From Neomesorhizobium albiziae (GTDB lineage: Bacteria > Pseudomonadota > Alphaproteobacteria > Rhizobiales > Rhizobiaceae): DNA of 64,000 nt. Positions 1 through 9,272 of this stretch are shown in pieces. The position numbers and the translations under genes are program-made. Position 1 is the stretch's first letter, and each line of letters begins with the position of its first letter. The notes beneath the pieces were generated by a model. It was not told the origin of the DNA and did not search any database. It was given only the letters and a program-made list of their open reading frames with translations. The stretch lies in NCBI RefSeq assembly GCF_900114255.1, contig NZ_FOSL01000015.1, positions 62,001 to 126,000 on the forward strand, read 5' to 3'.

Positions 1-27
1 CGAACGCCACCGCTTGCGAGCCATGAT

Positions 28-213
28 TCACCTGTGCTGGAAGATCCATTCGCGGACCGGCTCAATCGTGTAGGCGACCCGCCAAGTGTTGCGGTGCCCA
101 CTTGTCCCGGCAGTGGACTCTCCCTCGGGTATGACGGTGCCTTGACGCAAGACGACGTAGAACGGCGCCCGTGTCCTTGCAGTCGCGATGGCGACATTCG
201 TCTCATCACTCAC
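28..213 (-). CDS. small hypothetical protein (61 aa)
   Basis: This short reading frame opens with GTG and has a strong GGAGG ribosome binding site six bases upstream, which is the main reason to believe it. The product is soluble with no signal peptide or membrane segment; its C-terminal half has a hydrophobic/aromatic pattern (VAYTIEPVREWIF). I recognise no family. It lies about 90 bases downstream of the cytochrome c gene on the same strand, so it could be the tail of that operon. It may also be a chance frame. Confidence 0.4.
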   Translation of the reverse strand: MSDETNVAIATARTRAPFYVVLRQGTVIPEGESTAGTSGHRNTWRVAYTIEPVREWIFQHR

Positions 214-303
214 CGACAGCCTCCATGCGTCCTTACCCGGCCCGCAAATCCAAAGTTAACGAACTGAGCCGATCGAGCAGTCGAGACGAGTTCGCGAGAC
301 CTA

Positions 304-672
304 TTACCGGCTACTAAGAAACTGGATGATCGCCGTTCGCTCGTCCACGTTGTTGAAGCGCTGGACCATCTTCGTGCCGCGCACCATGGCGATCGGGTTC
401 GCAAGGTAGGTTTCCAGCGTCTCGGGTGTCCAGGTAATGCCGGAGTCGCGCAGAGCCGGCGAGTAGTTGAACCCTTCGACGCTGCCTGCGGTCCGGCCAA
501 TCACACCCTGAAGATGAGGCCCAACGCCGTTGCGGGTTGTTGCGATATGATGGCAGGCGCCGCAGCGCTGCCGGAACAGGCGCTCTCCTGCAGCAGCTTC
601 CTGGGCAACAACCGCCGGCGTTGCCCAGGACACTGCGACAAGCGCTATCGCGGCGAGGACGATTTTGCTCAT
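304..672 (-). CDS. class I cytochrome c, electron acceptor of the IorAB hydroxylase
   Basis: A 122-residue periplasmic c-type cytochrome. Residues 1-23 form a Sec signal peptide ending before AQEAAAGE, the haem-binding motif CGACH is at residues 37-41, and Met102 in GTKM is the probable sixth haem ligand; the length suits a single class I domain. Its start overlaps the stop of the upstream molybdenum-binding subunit by four bases (ATGA), so the two should be translationally coupled. In this family arrangement the cytochrome takes electrons released by the iron-sulfur subunit during substrate hydroxylation; that role is inferred from context. Confidence 0.88.
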   Translation of the reverse strand: MSKIVLAAIALVAVSWATPAVVAQEAAAGERLFRQRCGACHHIATTRNGVGPHLQGVIGRTAGSVEGFNYSPALRDSGITWTPETLETYLANPIAMVRGTKMVQRFNNVDERTAIIQFLSSR

Positions 673-2903
673 CCTTCCAGACCCTTCAGGTCGAGTTTGG
701 AGAGCGGGAGGCTGCGGATGCGCTCGCCCGTCAGCACCGATGCGGCGTTGACCACTGCAGGCGGCACGCCCGGCAGGCCGGGTTCGCCGACTCCCCCCAT
801 TGGGGCTCCGCTCTCGACGATCCTAACATTCACGCGCGGCATGCGGTCGGGCGGCAGGATCGGATAGCCGTCGAAATTGCGCGCCTGTGGCATGCCGTCG
901 ACATACACGACTTCTTCCAGCAGCGCCGAGGACAGGCCAAGCGCCACGGCCGAGTTCACCTGCGCCTCGATGATGGCCGGATTGACGATACTGCCTGGAT
1001 CGATCGCCACCCAGACGTCGTGGACCACGACCCCTCCATCCCGGAGTGACACTTCGGCGATCGTCGCGACCTCGCTGCCGAAAGGCGAGGCCATGGCGAC
1101 GCCCCTTGCGCGCCGTGTGCCATCCTTCGCCGTGAATGGACCGCGCTTCCACCCGCCGGACAGATCGGCGACTGCCCGCAGGAGATTGCTGTGCCGCGGG
1201 CTATCCGCCAGGAGTCGCAGCCGCAACTCGTAAGGATCCTGCCTGCCTGCTTCGGCCATCTCATCGAAGAACGTCTCGTAGAAGAAGTCATTCATCGAAT
1301 GGCCGACCGAGCGCCAGAAGCCGATGATCGCAGGGTCGTCCACGTGGATCTGGGCAACGCGCCGGTTGGGAATCGCATAGACCTTTCCGGCAATGCCCTC
1401 AACGGCGGAACCGTCGACCTTGTGCGGCTGGCGTCCGAACCAGCGGCCGGTCGGGCCTTCGCCCACCGCAACCGCGTCCAGCGCGATCGGAAGGCCGGCA
1501 GCGTCCAACCCCGCCCGGAACCGTACCGCACCCATTGGCCGCAACGTATCGCGCAGGAATTCCTCCTCGCGGCTCCAGATCAGCTTGACCGGCCGTCCAG
1601 CGGCCTTCGCGAGCACAATCGCCTGCGGGAACGGATTGGCCGTCTGATAGAGGAAATGCCGGCCGAAAAAGCCGCCAAGCATCGGCGAATGAACGATCAC
1701 TTTGCCCGTCTCGATGCCCGCCACCTTCGCGGCATCAGCCTGGAACATCTCCGGCGCCTGGTTGGGGATCCAGAGCTCCAGCGTGCCGTCCTTGTTCCAG
1801 CGCGCCATCGCCGATGGCGGCTCGAGCTGCCCGTGTACGAGGTACGGCGCGTCATAGGTCGCCTCGATGACGCGGGCTGCGCCGGCAAGAGCGCTTGCAG
1901 CATCGCCTTCCTGCTCGAAGACTATGCCTTCGCCCGGCGTCGTCTTCAACATCTCCTTGTGCACGTCCGACGAGAAGTCGGCCGGCATGGCGTGCGCCGT
2001 GTTGGCCGCCGGCTCCGTCCAGGTCACTTGGAGAGCTTCAACTGCTCGGCGCGCTCGCCACCAGCTGTTGGCCAAGACCGCCACGGCGCCCGGCAGCCGA
2101 TGGATGGAATGCACGCCCGGCATGGCCTGGACTTCCGGCTCGTTTGCCAGCGCACCCGGTTCGCCGCCCAGACGCGGGCTGTGCTGGACGGCGGCATGCA
2201 GCATGCCCTCCACCGTGAGGTCGATCGCATACTGCGCGCGCCCCGTGGACTTCTCGCGCACGTCGAGCCGCGGAACGGGCTTGCCTATCCAGCGGAAGCT
2301 GTCGGGGGAGCGCAGCACAACATCGGCCGGAACCGGCAGTTCCGCAGCAGCGTCGGCGATGTCGCCGTAAGGGACCGCCCGCCCGGATGCGGTATGCATG
2401 ACGCGGCCCGGTTCCGTCGACAGTTCCGATATAGGCACTCCAAGACGGGTGGCGGCCGCCTTCAGCAGCATCTGTCGCGCCGAAGCGCCAAGCTTGCGCA
2501 TGGTGTCGTAGCTCATGCGCACCGACATGCTGCCGCCAGTGAAGCGGCCGCCGCCGGTCAAGAGATAGTCGGGCCCAGGAGGTGCTCCTTCCACCACGAA
2601 CTGCGTGGGATCGACGTCGAGTTCCTCGCCGACAATCTGCGCCATGGCGGTGAACACGCCTTGTCCGCCCTCGATGAAAGCGCTGCGGAACAGCACGGTG
2701 CTGTCGGGGCGGATTTCCAGAAAGGCGTTGACGCGCGTTCCCGCCGCTACGGCGGCAGTGGCCTGCGCCCTGGCGCGCCGGACCGGTATCGTCACGGAAA
2801 GTACGAGTGCTGCGGCACCGCCGAGGAAGCCGCGACGCGAAACGTTGAGCGGTCCGTCCTCGCTGCGCGTTGATCGGTCGCGGATGGGAGTCATGTCGTT
2901 CAT
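669..2903 (-). CDS. iorB: molybdopterin-binding subunit of a xanthine-oxidase-family dehydrogenase (isoquinoline 1-oxidoreductase beta type)
   Basis: A 744-residue large subunit of the IorAB type. A twin-arginine signal (SRRGFLGGAAAL, about residues 23-34) indicates folded export to the periplasm. The rest matches the aldehyde-oxidase/IorB architecture, including the glycine-rich GGFFGRHF segment near the molybdenum cofactor and a C-terminal GGVGEPGLPG stretch. It hydroxylates aldehydes or N-heterocycles with water as oxygen donor; the real substrate cannot be read from sequence. It lies 10 bases after iorA and overlaps the cytochrome c gene, giving an iorA-iorB-cytochrome operon. Confidence 0.9.
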   Translation of the reverse strand: MNDMTPIRDRSTRSEDGPLNVSRRGFLGGAAALVLSVTIPVRRARAQATAAVAAGTRVNAFLEIRPDSTVLFRSAFIEGGQGVFTAMAQIVGEELDVDPTQFVVEGAPPGPDYLLTGGGRFTGGSMSVRMSYDTMRKLGASARQMLLKAAATRLGVPISELSTEPGRVMHTASGRAVPYGDIADAAAELPVPADVVLRSPDSFRWIGKPVPRLDVREKSTGRAQYAIDLTVEGMLHAAVQHSPRLGGEPGALANEPEVQAMPGVHSIHRLPGAVAVLANSWWRARRAVEALQVTWTEPAANTAHAMPADFSSDVHKEMLKTTPGEGIVFEQEGDAASALAGAARVIEATYDAPYLVHGQLEPPSAMARWNKDGTLELWIPNQAPEMFQADAAKVAGIETGKVIVHSPMLGGFFGRHFLYQTANPFPQAIVLAKAAGRPVKLIWSREEEFLRDTLRPMGAVRFRAGLDAAGLPIALDAVAVGEGPTGRWFGRQPHKVDGSAVEGIAGKVYAIPNRRVAQIHVDDPAIIGFWRSVGHSMNDFFYETFFDEMAEAGRQDPYELRLRLLADSPRHSNLLRAVADLSGGWKRGPFTAKDGTRRARGVAMASPFGSEVATIAEVSLRDGGVVVHDVWVAIDPGSIVNPAIIEAQVNSAVALGLSSALLEEVVYVDGMPQARNFDGYPILPPDRMPRVNVRIVESGAPMGGVGEPGLPGVPPAVVNAASVLTGERIRSLPLSKLDLKGLEG

Positions 2904-2913
2904 GGAACTCTCC

Positions 2914-3360
2914 TCACGCCTGCGCGGCCTGCCGGACGGCAGCCGAGATCGCGTTGTAAGTGCCGCAGCGGCAGAGATTCATCATCGCATCCGCAATGTC
3001 GTCCTCGTTCGGATGCGGGGTCTGCTTGAGGAGTGCGGTGGCAGCCATCACCTGGCCGGATTGGCAGTAGCCGCATTGCGGCACCTGATTGGCGACCCAA
3101 GCCTCGACCACCTTCCTGCCCTCGGCATCCTGTTCGATCGCCTCGATCGTCGTGATCGCCATCCCGGCGACGCTATCCACTGAGGTCACGCAGGAGCGCG
3201 TGGCCTGTCCGTCGATCAGCACCGTGCATGCGCCGCACTGGGCCACGCCGCAGCCATATTTGGTACCGGTCATGCCGAGCGTGTCGCGCAGCACCCAGAG
3301 CAGCGGAGTGTCGGGTTCGACGTCGACCTGATGTGCCGAGCCGTTGATGGTCAGTTCCAT
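2914..3360 (-). CDS. iorA: (2Fe-2S)-binding subunit of the IorAB dehydrogenase
   Basis: This 148-residue small subunit starts at MELTING, chosen because that is where the family homology begins and because the longer upstream frame runs through the divergent promoter. It carries both clusters expected of the family: a plant-type site at C37, C42, C45 and C57 and a second at C96, C99, C130 and C132 (QCGYCQSGQ ... LCRCGTY). It passes electrons from the molybdenum site of IorB to the cytochrome. It is first in its operon and is transcribed away from the LysR gene. Confidence 0.92.
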   Translation of the reverse strand: MELTINGSAHQVDVEPDTPLLWVLRDTLGMTGTKYGCGVAQCGACTVLIDGQATRSCVTSVDSVAGMAITTIEAIEQDAEGRKVVEAWVANQVPQCGYCQSGQVMAATALLKQTPHPNEDDIADAMMNLCRCGTYNAISAAVRQAAQA

Positions 3361-3446
3361 GGCCTTATCCTCGTGTTCGCGGCAAGCCAACGCGACTGGC
3401 TGTTGGCTCGTCGAAGGGGAAGGATAGGTATCCAGGATCACAGCGA

Positions 3447-3474
3447 ATAGACCGCATAATTCGCTTGCGTCTAT
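3447..3474. promoter_or_regulatory. putative LysR operator between iorA and the LysR gene
   Basis: A 28-base inverted repeat with arms ATAGAC and GTCTAT sits midway between the divergent iorA and LysR starts. Inside the arms is a second half-site pair, GCA and TGC. A related repeat (CGTCT ... ATGC ... GCAT ... AGACG) precedes the MFS operon at 8613-8638. LysR proteins bind such dyads in divergent promoters; assignment to this LysR is inference. Confidence 0.45.
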
Positions 3475-3517
3475 CGACCAGAGGCATAAATCTTTCCCCT
3501 GATCTTTGGATGGTGGC

Positions 3518-4414
3518 ATGGCGAAGGAAGACTTCAACGACCTGTTATGGTTCCTGGCCGTGGCCGAGGAAAAAAGCTTTACGCGCGCGGCGGCAAAGCT
3601 TGGCGTTACGCAGTCGACGCTGAGCCACACGATCAAGCGCCTTGAAACGTCGATGGGCATCCGGCTGCTAACGCGCACGACGCGAAGCGTGGCAACGACC
3701 GAGGCGGGTGAGCGCCTGCGGCAGTCACTGGCGCCGCGTGTCGCAGAGATCGAGGCAGAAATTGCGGCGCTGATGGAATTCCGCGATAAGCCGGCCGGAA
3801 CCATCAGGCTGACGCTTTCGGATCATGCATTCGAGAGCGTCGTCTGGCCGAAGCTCGGGCCGGTGATCGCCTCCTATCCCGACATCAGGCTGGAGTTCAG
3901 CATCGACAACGGACTTCGCAATATAGTGGACGATGGCTTCGACGCCGGCGTCCGGCTCGGTGAAAGCGTCGAAAAGGACATGATCGCAGTCCGGATCGGT
4001 CCAGACTGGCGCCTCGTCGCGGTGGCCTCGCCCGAATACTTCGCTGTCAATCCTTTGCTGGAACATCCTCAGGATCTGATCAGGCATAATTGCATGAACC
4101 ATCGTCAGACGCGTGGCGGCGGGCTCTACGTCTGGGAATTCGAGAAGGACGGTCAGGAAATTCGGGTAAGGGTAAATGGGCAGCTCACCTTCAACACGAC
4201 CCACGCCATGGTGGACGCGGCGCTGAAGGGGTATGGCATAGCCTTCGTCCCGGAAAACCTTGTGGAACGGCACATCGCGTCAGGCGACCTTATCCAGATG
4301 CTGGACGACTGGTGCCTTAAGTTTCCAGGCTACTACATTTACTATCCAAGCCGCAGGCAGGGCCTGCCGGCGTTCAAAATCATCGTTGATGCGCTACGAC
4401 AGGTAGAGCCTTGA
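3518..4414 (+). CDS. LysR-family transcriptional regulator
   Basis: A 298-residue LysR regulator with an N-terminal winged helix-turn-helix at about residues 5-64 (FTRAAAKLGVTQSTLSHTIKRLE) and a C-terminal inducer-binding domain of normal length. I chose the ATG at 3518 over a TTG four codons earlier because the family begins with MAKEDFNDL-like sequence. It is divergent from iorA with a 157-base intergenic dyad, and convergent with the cupin/alcohol dehydrogenase operon. LysR genes in this position commonly control such aldehyde/alcohol oxidoreductase sets. The effector is unknown. Confidence 0.9.
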   Translation: MAKEDFNDLLWFLAVAEEKSFTRAAAKLGVTQSTLSHTIKRLETSMGIRLLTRTTRSVATTEAGERLRQSLAPRVAEIEAEIAALMEFRDKPAGTIRLTLSDHAFESVVWPKLGPVIASYPDIRLEFSIDNGLRNIVDDGFDAGVRLGESVEKDMIAVRIGPDWRLVAVASPEYFAVNPLLEHPQDLIRHNCMNHRQTRGGGLYVWEFEKDGQEIRVRVNGQLTFNTTHAMVDAALKGYGIAFVPENLVERHIASGDLIQMLDDWCLKFPGYYIYYPSRRQGLPAFKIIVDALRQVEP

Positions 4415-4472
4415 TCCGACACAGCCCTGATCCTTGCAGGGCGGATGACAGGGATAGCCGAAGCAGTTGCCG

Positions 4473-5231
4473 TCAAGGGTTTGCTCGTTTCTCAAAAACC
4501 TCTCGCGCGACCGGCGCGGCTGAAAATGCATTCGGCCAACCAGCATAGTATGCGAGATGGCTGATAACCTCAGAGGCCTCCTCGCGGGACAGCCCGTTAT
4601 CCATGGCACGGTTCAGGTGGAATGGCACCTGAGCAACCTGCCCCGCGGAAATCAGCGCGCTGACCGTGACGAGGCTACGGTCGCGCGGCGCAAGATCCGG
4701 ACGCAGCCACAGGTCGCGAAACAACACCTCGCCCGTATCGCGCACCAAACCGGGAGAAGCCGGGCCGGTGGATTGCTCTACGGCCGCAGCGCGTTGGGCC
4801 TCCCGTGCTTCATCGAGCGGAAGCAGCGTCGGGACAGAAATCGGGAGCTGGTCGGCGCCGATCCCTCGCTCGATATAGATGGGCCTCGCCGCATCGATCG
4901 CCGCCATCGCATTGCCCCAACCGGCATAGAAGGCCAGATGCGTGATGATTTCCGAGAGCTCGGCGGGCTTTACCCCATTGTCGAGCGCGCGGCGGATTTG
5001 CTCAGTCATGAGGCCTGCCTGGTTGCGGGTTATAATAGCTGCGACAGTCACGACACTGCGGTCACGAACAGACAGGCCAGGCCTCTTCCAAAGCACGTTG
5101 TCGAGGGTCTCCTGCTGATACCTCTGCAGAGCCGGCGCGACAGACGAGACATCTTCCTCGACGCCTGAAGCCGCCTTGCTTGCAAAAGGTGCAAAGGTCA
5201 TTGCCAGCGCGAGAGCTGCGATAGATTTCAT
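4473..5231 (-). CDS. exported carboxymuconolactone-decarboxylase-family protein with two CMD domains
   Basis: A 252-residue protein with a Sec signal peptide (MKSIAALALAMTFAPFASKA) and two tandem CMD domains recognisable by the repeated motifs HLAFYAGWGNAMAA and HLAYYAGWPNAFSA. Neither domain shows the CxxC of AhpD-type peroxidases, so it resembles the decarboxylase-like branch. The start at 5231 is preferred because the signal peptide begins there. It is the last gene of a five-gene minus-strand operon (MFS, cyclophilin-like, Zn-alcohol dehydrogenase, cupin, CMD) often found beside LysR genes. A redox or lactone-processing role is inference. Confidence 0.85.
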   Translation of the reverse strand: MKSIAALALAMTFAPFASKAASGVEEDVSSVAPALQRYQQETLDNVLWKRPGLSVRDRSVVTVAAIITRNQAGLMTEQIRRALDNGVKPAELSEIITHLAFYAGWGNAMAAIDAARPIYIERGIGADQLPISVPTLLPLDEAREAQRAAAVEQSTGPASPGLVRDTGEVLFRDLWLRPDLAPRDRSLVTVSALISAGQVAQVPFHLNRAMDNGLSREEASEVISHLAYYAGWPNAFSAAPVAREVFEKRANP

Positions 5232-5260
5232 GATCTTCTCCTTTCGTCTCAGGTTCTGGA

Positions 5261-5722
5261 TCAGCGATACTGTTCGTCGGTGACGGGCTCGAGCCACTCG
5301 GCACTGCCGTCGCGCACCGGCGTTATTGCGATGTGACTCACGGAGCTTTCGGCGGCTGCGCCGTGCCAGTGCTTCGCCCCAGGCGGTGTTGAAATGACGT
5401 CGCCGGGCTTAATGGCGATCTTCTCTCCGCCTTCTTCCTGGACCCAACCCGTGCCGGCGGTAACGATCAGCGTTTGGCCTGCCGGGTGCGTATGCCAATG
5501 AGAGCGGGCGCCCGGTGTAAACTCGACCAGACCGCCGCTGGCGTTGCTGTGCTCATTTCCCGTGAACAGCGGCGTGACCGTGACGATGCCGGTGAACGTT
5601 TCGGCCGGACCTGGCATTGAAGCCCGCGACCCGTTGGGCGAGACCTGCATGGTCTGAGCTTGTGCAGCCACGCAGGTAACCAGCGCGAGCGCGGCGGTGA
5701 TAGAAGGCACGGAATTCTTCAT
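5261..5722 (-). CDS. exported cupin-domain protein
   Basis: A 153-residue single-domain cupin with a signal peptide (residues 1-22, ending AAQAQ). The metal-binding motif HWHTHPAGQ and the second motif with PPGAKHWHG provide the usual histidines of a germin-like barrel. A GGAG ribosome binding site six bases before the ATG at 5722 fixes the start. It sits between the alcohol dehydrogenase and the CMD protein, 29 bases from the latter. Such periplasmic cupins are frequently co-transcribed with CMD proteins; the reaction is not known. Confidence 0.87.
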   Translation of the reverse strand: MKNSVPSITAALALVTCVAAQAQTMQVSPNGSRASMPGPAETFTGIVTVTPLFTGNEHSNASGGLVEFTPGARSHWHTHPAGQTLIVTAGTGWVQEEGGEKIAIKPGDVISTPPGAKHWHGAAAESSVSHIAITPVRDGSAEWLEPVTDEQYR

Positions 5723-5838
5723 TATCTGTCTCCAGTCATGAGGCATGCAAAATGCTCTGCACAGCAGACCATTGCCGGACTTTGTGTTGGCTAGTGGCTG
5801 TGTTTGGGCTCGTTCTGCGTCGCCGGTCGGCTCTGGGA

Positions 5839-6855
5839 TTAGACCCGAAGCAGCACCTTGATCGCGCGTCGCTCGTCCATGGCACAGTAGCCATCGGCGA
5901 CTTCCGCTAACGGCAGCTGCAGATCGAAGACCTTGCCGGGCTTGATCTTGCCCTTCAGCACCCGGTCCATGAGGTCGGGCAGGAAGCGGCGCACGGGCGC
6001 GGGACCGCCGAGCATGCGCTTCTGGCCGAAGAAGAGCCGCTGGCCGTCGAAATTGACCCCATGTGGAACGCCGACATAGCCAATCGTGCCGCCAGGACGT
6101 GAGCAGGCCAGCGCCTGATCGAACGACTCCATCGTGCCGACGCATTCCAGCACCGAGTCCGCGCCCACACCGCCGGTGAGGTCCTTGACACGCGCCACAC
6201 CTTCTTCCCCACGCTCCGCCACGATGTCGGTCGCGCCGAACTCGCGGGCGAGCTTCTGGCGGCTCTCGTGGCGGCTCATGGCAACGATGCGCTCCGCACC
6301 CATCTCTTTAGCCGCAAGCACGCCCATCAGGCCGACGGCGCCGTCGCCAACCACGACCACCGTCGAGCCTTCCCTTACCTCCGCGGCATCCGCCGCGTAC
6401 CAGCCTGTGCCGAGCACGTCGGATACCGCCAGAAGATCCGGCACGAGATCGGCGGAAGGAACTTCCGCCGTGGCCACCAGCGTGCCGTCTGCCAGCGGAA
6501 CACGGGCGTAAGGCGCCTGCGCCCCGCTCATGAACTCGCGCTGCACGCAGGAAGACTGGAAGCCGAAGCGACAATGCGGGCAGGTGTTGTCGGAGATGCA
6601 GAAGGAGCCGACGACGAACTGGCCGGGACGGACCGTGCGGACCTCGGCTCCGATTTCGACGACTACGCCACAATATTCGTGGCCCATATGCATCGGTCGG
6701 TCCACCGGCTGCAGCCCGCGATAGGGCCACAGGTCAGACCCGCAGATGCAGCTGGCCGACAGTTTGATGATGGCATCGGTGGGCTGCAGGATCTTGGGAT
6801 CAGCAATCTCCTCGCAGCGGATATCGCCCGGCTTGTGAAGAATGGTTGCGAGCAT
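5839..6855 (-). CDS. zinc-dependent alcohol dehydrogenase
   Basis: A 338-residue medium-chain dehydrogenase. Catalytic zinc ligands are visible as C38 in CGSD and the GHEYCG motif; structural zinc cysteines appear in the cluster [15 protein letters not shown]. The NAD(P)-binding fold follows with [12 protein letters not shown]. It interconverts an alcohol and aldehyde in the cytoplasm. The operon context suggests handling of reactive aldehydes or aromatic breakdown products; specificity is unknown. Confidence 0.9.
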   Translation of the reverse strand: MLATILHKPGDIRCEEIADPKILQPTDAIIKLSASCICGSDLWPYRGLQPVDRPMHMGHEYCGVVVEIGAEVRTVRPGQFVVGSFCISDNTCPHCRFGFQSSCVQREFMSGAQAPYARVPLADGTLVATAEVPSADLVPDLLAVSDVLGTGWYAADAAEVREGSTVVVVGDGAVGLMGVLAAKEMGAERIVAMSRHESRQKLAREFGATDIVAERGEEGVARVKDLTGGVGADSVLECVGTMESFDQALACSRPGGTIGYVGVPHGVNFDGQRLFFGQKRMLGGPAPVRRFLPDLMDRVLKGKIKPGKVFDLQLPLAEVADGYCAMDERRAIKVLLRV

Positions 6856-6879
6856 TGGTTTGCTCCTTTCTTGTCTGGG

Positions 6880-7356
6880 TCAGGAGATGGTCTCGATGCG
6901 GAGCGGGAATTCGCCTGCCACATGCAGGGCCTCATGGCCCTCGTCCAAACGGCCGAGCCTGATCAGCCCGCTAGAATAGCGGTAACCGGCGTAGAAAAGA
7001 GCCAGATTGCCCCAGGGCTTGAAGTAGCACAGGTCGTAGGGCTGCTCATTGCGAAACGGGCCGCTGCCCTCTTCCGTCAGCTTGCGCGGCAGATAGGCAA
7101 TCTTCTCGTTGTTGGCGTAGTTGTCGATCGAGAGATCGAGCGGCAGCATCGCATAGAAATCCCGCGCCGACGGGTTATCGTAAAGCGTGGCGGTCATGTT
7201 CCGACCGTCGAACGTCATCCTGATCCGCATGTTGGTCGGCTCCTGGCTGGCCGGGTCCCTGCCTTGCTGGCTGTAGGTAAGGCGCGGCAGCATGGTGGTT
7301 GCAAGTGCGGCGCCGACCAATGTCCGGCGGTTGAGGGTTGGCAACTTCATGATCAT
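6880..7356 (-). CDS. exported cyclophilin-like fold protein
   Basis: A 158-residue protein whose mature part (MTATLYDNPSARDFYAMLPLDLSIDNYANNEKIAYLP, split here for clarity into MTATLYDNPSARDF and the following segment) fits the cyclophilin-like beta-barrel family found beside cupin and alcohol dehydrogenase genes. The N-terminus has an RR-containing, Tat-like signal (LNRRTLVGAALATT). The start at 7356 has GGAGG eight bases upstream and overlaps the stop of the MFS gene's correct frame as ATGA, so translation is coupled. No proline isomerase activity is implied; the function is unknown. Confidence 0.8.
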   Translation of the reverse strand: MIMKLPTLNRRTLVGAALATTMLPRLTYSQQGRDPASQEPTNMRIRMTFDGRNMTATLYDNPSARDFYAMLPLDLSIDNYANNEKIAYLPRKLTEEGSGPFRNEQPYDLCYFKPWGNLALFYAGYRYSSGLIRLGRLDEGHEALHVAGEFPLRIETIS

Positions 7357-8551
7357 GTCACGGACCTCCGATCTGTGCGCCAAGCGGCGAGCGCGAGGAG
7401 TGACGATCCGCCGAGAAGCGCTGCGCCGAAGGCGAATGCACTCCACCAGCCGATTGCATCGAAGAGCATACCACCGATCGCCGCGCCGCCGGTGATGGCG
7501 AGCTGGATGATGGCCACCTGCAGCCCACCGCCGGCTTCCGCGTCATCCGAGAGAGTGCGGCTAAGCCACGTGCCCCAGCCCACGGGAGCGGCGGTGCCGA
7601 AGAAGCCCCAGGCGACGAGCAGCAAGGATACAGGCCCGGGCATCGCACGAACACAATCAGCCCCATGGCGAGCACGGCCATGACGAGCGGGATGATGGCC
7701 AGGATGCTGAACAGACGCGTGGTGAGGAGCCTGCCGACGCACCACGTGCCGGCAACGCCTGCCAGGCCCATGAAGAGGAGGATGGCGGAGAGCGCCGGGA
7801 TGGCGAGACCAGTCACGTTCTCCAGGAACGGGCGCAGATAGGTGAAGAGCGCGAACTGGCCCATGAAGAGCATCAGGATGGAAACCATGCCGAGCGCGAC
7901 CGGGCGGCGTCGAAGCAGCCCCAGCACGTTGCCGGACGCCCTCCTCCCGCGTGGAGGAAGTGGCGGCAGGCTGATCCACTGCCACACCAGCGCCAGCAGG
8001 CCGAGCGGCACGACGGCGAAGAAGGCGCCTCGCCATCCGAGGTAGGCCTCGAGAAAGCTGCCCAGCGGAGCCGCAACGGTCGCCGCTATCGCGTTGCCCG
8101 CGTTCAGCATGGCAAGACCCTTGGGCACGAACTCTTCCGGCATGAGGCGCATGACGATCGAGGTCGACATCGACCAGAAGCCTCCAATCGCGACACCGAG
8201 CAGCGCCCGGCCGACCATCAGGAACGCGTAATCGGGCGCGAAGGTGACGGCGAGGCCGGAAACAATCAGGAGTATCGTGAAGCCGCTCACGACAAGCTTG
8301 CGATCGATCCGGCGCGTGAGGCCGGCGACCAGCAGGCTGGTCATGACCGCAAAGACGCCCGAGATGGAGATGGCCTGCCCGGTCTGGCCTTCGGTAATGC
8401 CGAGATCGGCTGCGATCGGGGAGAGCAGGCTGACCGGCATGAACTCCGAAGCAATCAGCACGGCCACGCACAGCGCCATCGAAAGCACCGCGCCCCATGC
8501 GGCGCGCTCGCCGACAAGCCGTGTGTTGTAAATGGTTTCCATGATGGGCAT
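7353..8551 (-). pseudogene. MFS efflux transporter, frameshifted near 7640
   Basis: From 8551 the frame encodes an Ara-efflux/YdhP-type MFS transporter through ten or so membrane segments up to VFVRCPG. It then goes out of register: homology (PVSLLLVAWGFFGTAAPVG ... WWSAFAFGAALL) continues in the next frame to a stop at 7353. That second frame ends in an ATGA overlap with the cyclophilin-like gene, which shows it is the ancestral reading. The shift falls in a C/G run (gatgcccgggcc). A single-base indel, real or from sequencing, explains it; if it is an error the gene is intact, about 400 residues. Confidence 0.85.
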
Positions 8552-8612
8552 CCCGACAATCGGCAGGCGGCTCGTTCACTCCGCCAATCCACCGCTATGC
8601 CTGGGAAAATAG

Positions 8613-8638
8613 CGTCTCTATGCTTATCGCATTAGACG
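8613..8638. promoter_or_regulatory. putative LysR-type operator upstream of the MFS operon
   Basis: An inverted repeat of CGTCT/AGACG outer arms and ATGC/GCAT inner arms lies about 60 bases before the MFS start. It shares half-site sequence (GTCTA, GCA) with the dyad in the LysR-iorA intergenic region, which suggests both promoters answer to the LysR at 3518. No footprint evidence is available from sequence alone. Confidence 0.4.
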
Positions 8639-8805
8639 GATCAATCCGCTTGAACTTATCGATCTGGGCCATGAATAGGGTTTGGAAACCGCCCTGCTCG
8701 GCACAAGTTCGGTGTTGAGCAGGTGCCTGCGAGCGCAGTGTCATGCTCCACTCGCAGGTTGCTCAAGCTATCCCTTCAGAGACTTGAAACAAAGGAACCA
8801 GTTCC

Positions 8806-8913
8806 ATGCGTAAGGAAATCTTTGTTGCCGCTTTTGCGGCTCTCTCATCTAGTGCCGTTTTTGCCCACGCCGAACAGGTGTCCGCCGGATCGCCGGTCAC
8901 CGCCAAAAAGTAG
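8806..8913 (+). pseudogene. signal-peptide ORF ended by in-frame stops, possible decayed exported protein
   Basis: An ATG with an AAGGAA ribosome binding site opens a clean signal peptide (MRKEIFVAAFAALSSSAVFA) followed by only 15 residues before a TAG. The same frame stays open after that stop and a second one at about 8943, running on to about 9204. This looks like a small exported protein killed by nonsense changes, but the downstream residues match no family I know. The rest of 8639-9272 holds no other convincing gene. Confidence 0.35.
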
Positions 8914-9272
8914 ATTTCGCGCGTCATCGCCGGCTATGACCGCTAGGGGTCACCCAAGGTCATCACGCCTTGTGAGCCGAATGTCCACTCTTGCGTTTTG
9001 GACGCCAAAAGCTGCCGGTCCGCTGGCAGCCCAAGGCCGCCGTTCAGCAATGCGCCTCGTCCCGGACACACCCACGAGTTAGCCGTTCGCCTGAACGCAG
9101 ACGCTCGCCACGGTTACGAGCAATATGGCAGCGTGACGTCGAGATTGGTGGTCACGCTCGCGTTTTTCTTACGAAGGAACTACGAACAGGGCCACGCTAG
9201 TTGAAACCGATCCTGCGGTAACGGCCGCCGGCAGAGACAACCGATTGCCGCCACAATCCCTTGAGGCCGCCT

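Noticed and set aside
1191-2873. Long plus-strand open frame of 560 codons antisense to iorB
   Set aside because: It is a shadow of the high-GC iorB coding sequence; composition is arginine/histidine-rich and matches no family.
6268-7683. 471-codon plus-strand frame opposite the Zn-alcohol dehydrogenase and cyclophilin-like genes
   Set aside because: The minus-strand genes have clear motifs, signal peptide and ribosome binding sites; this frame has none.
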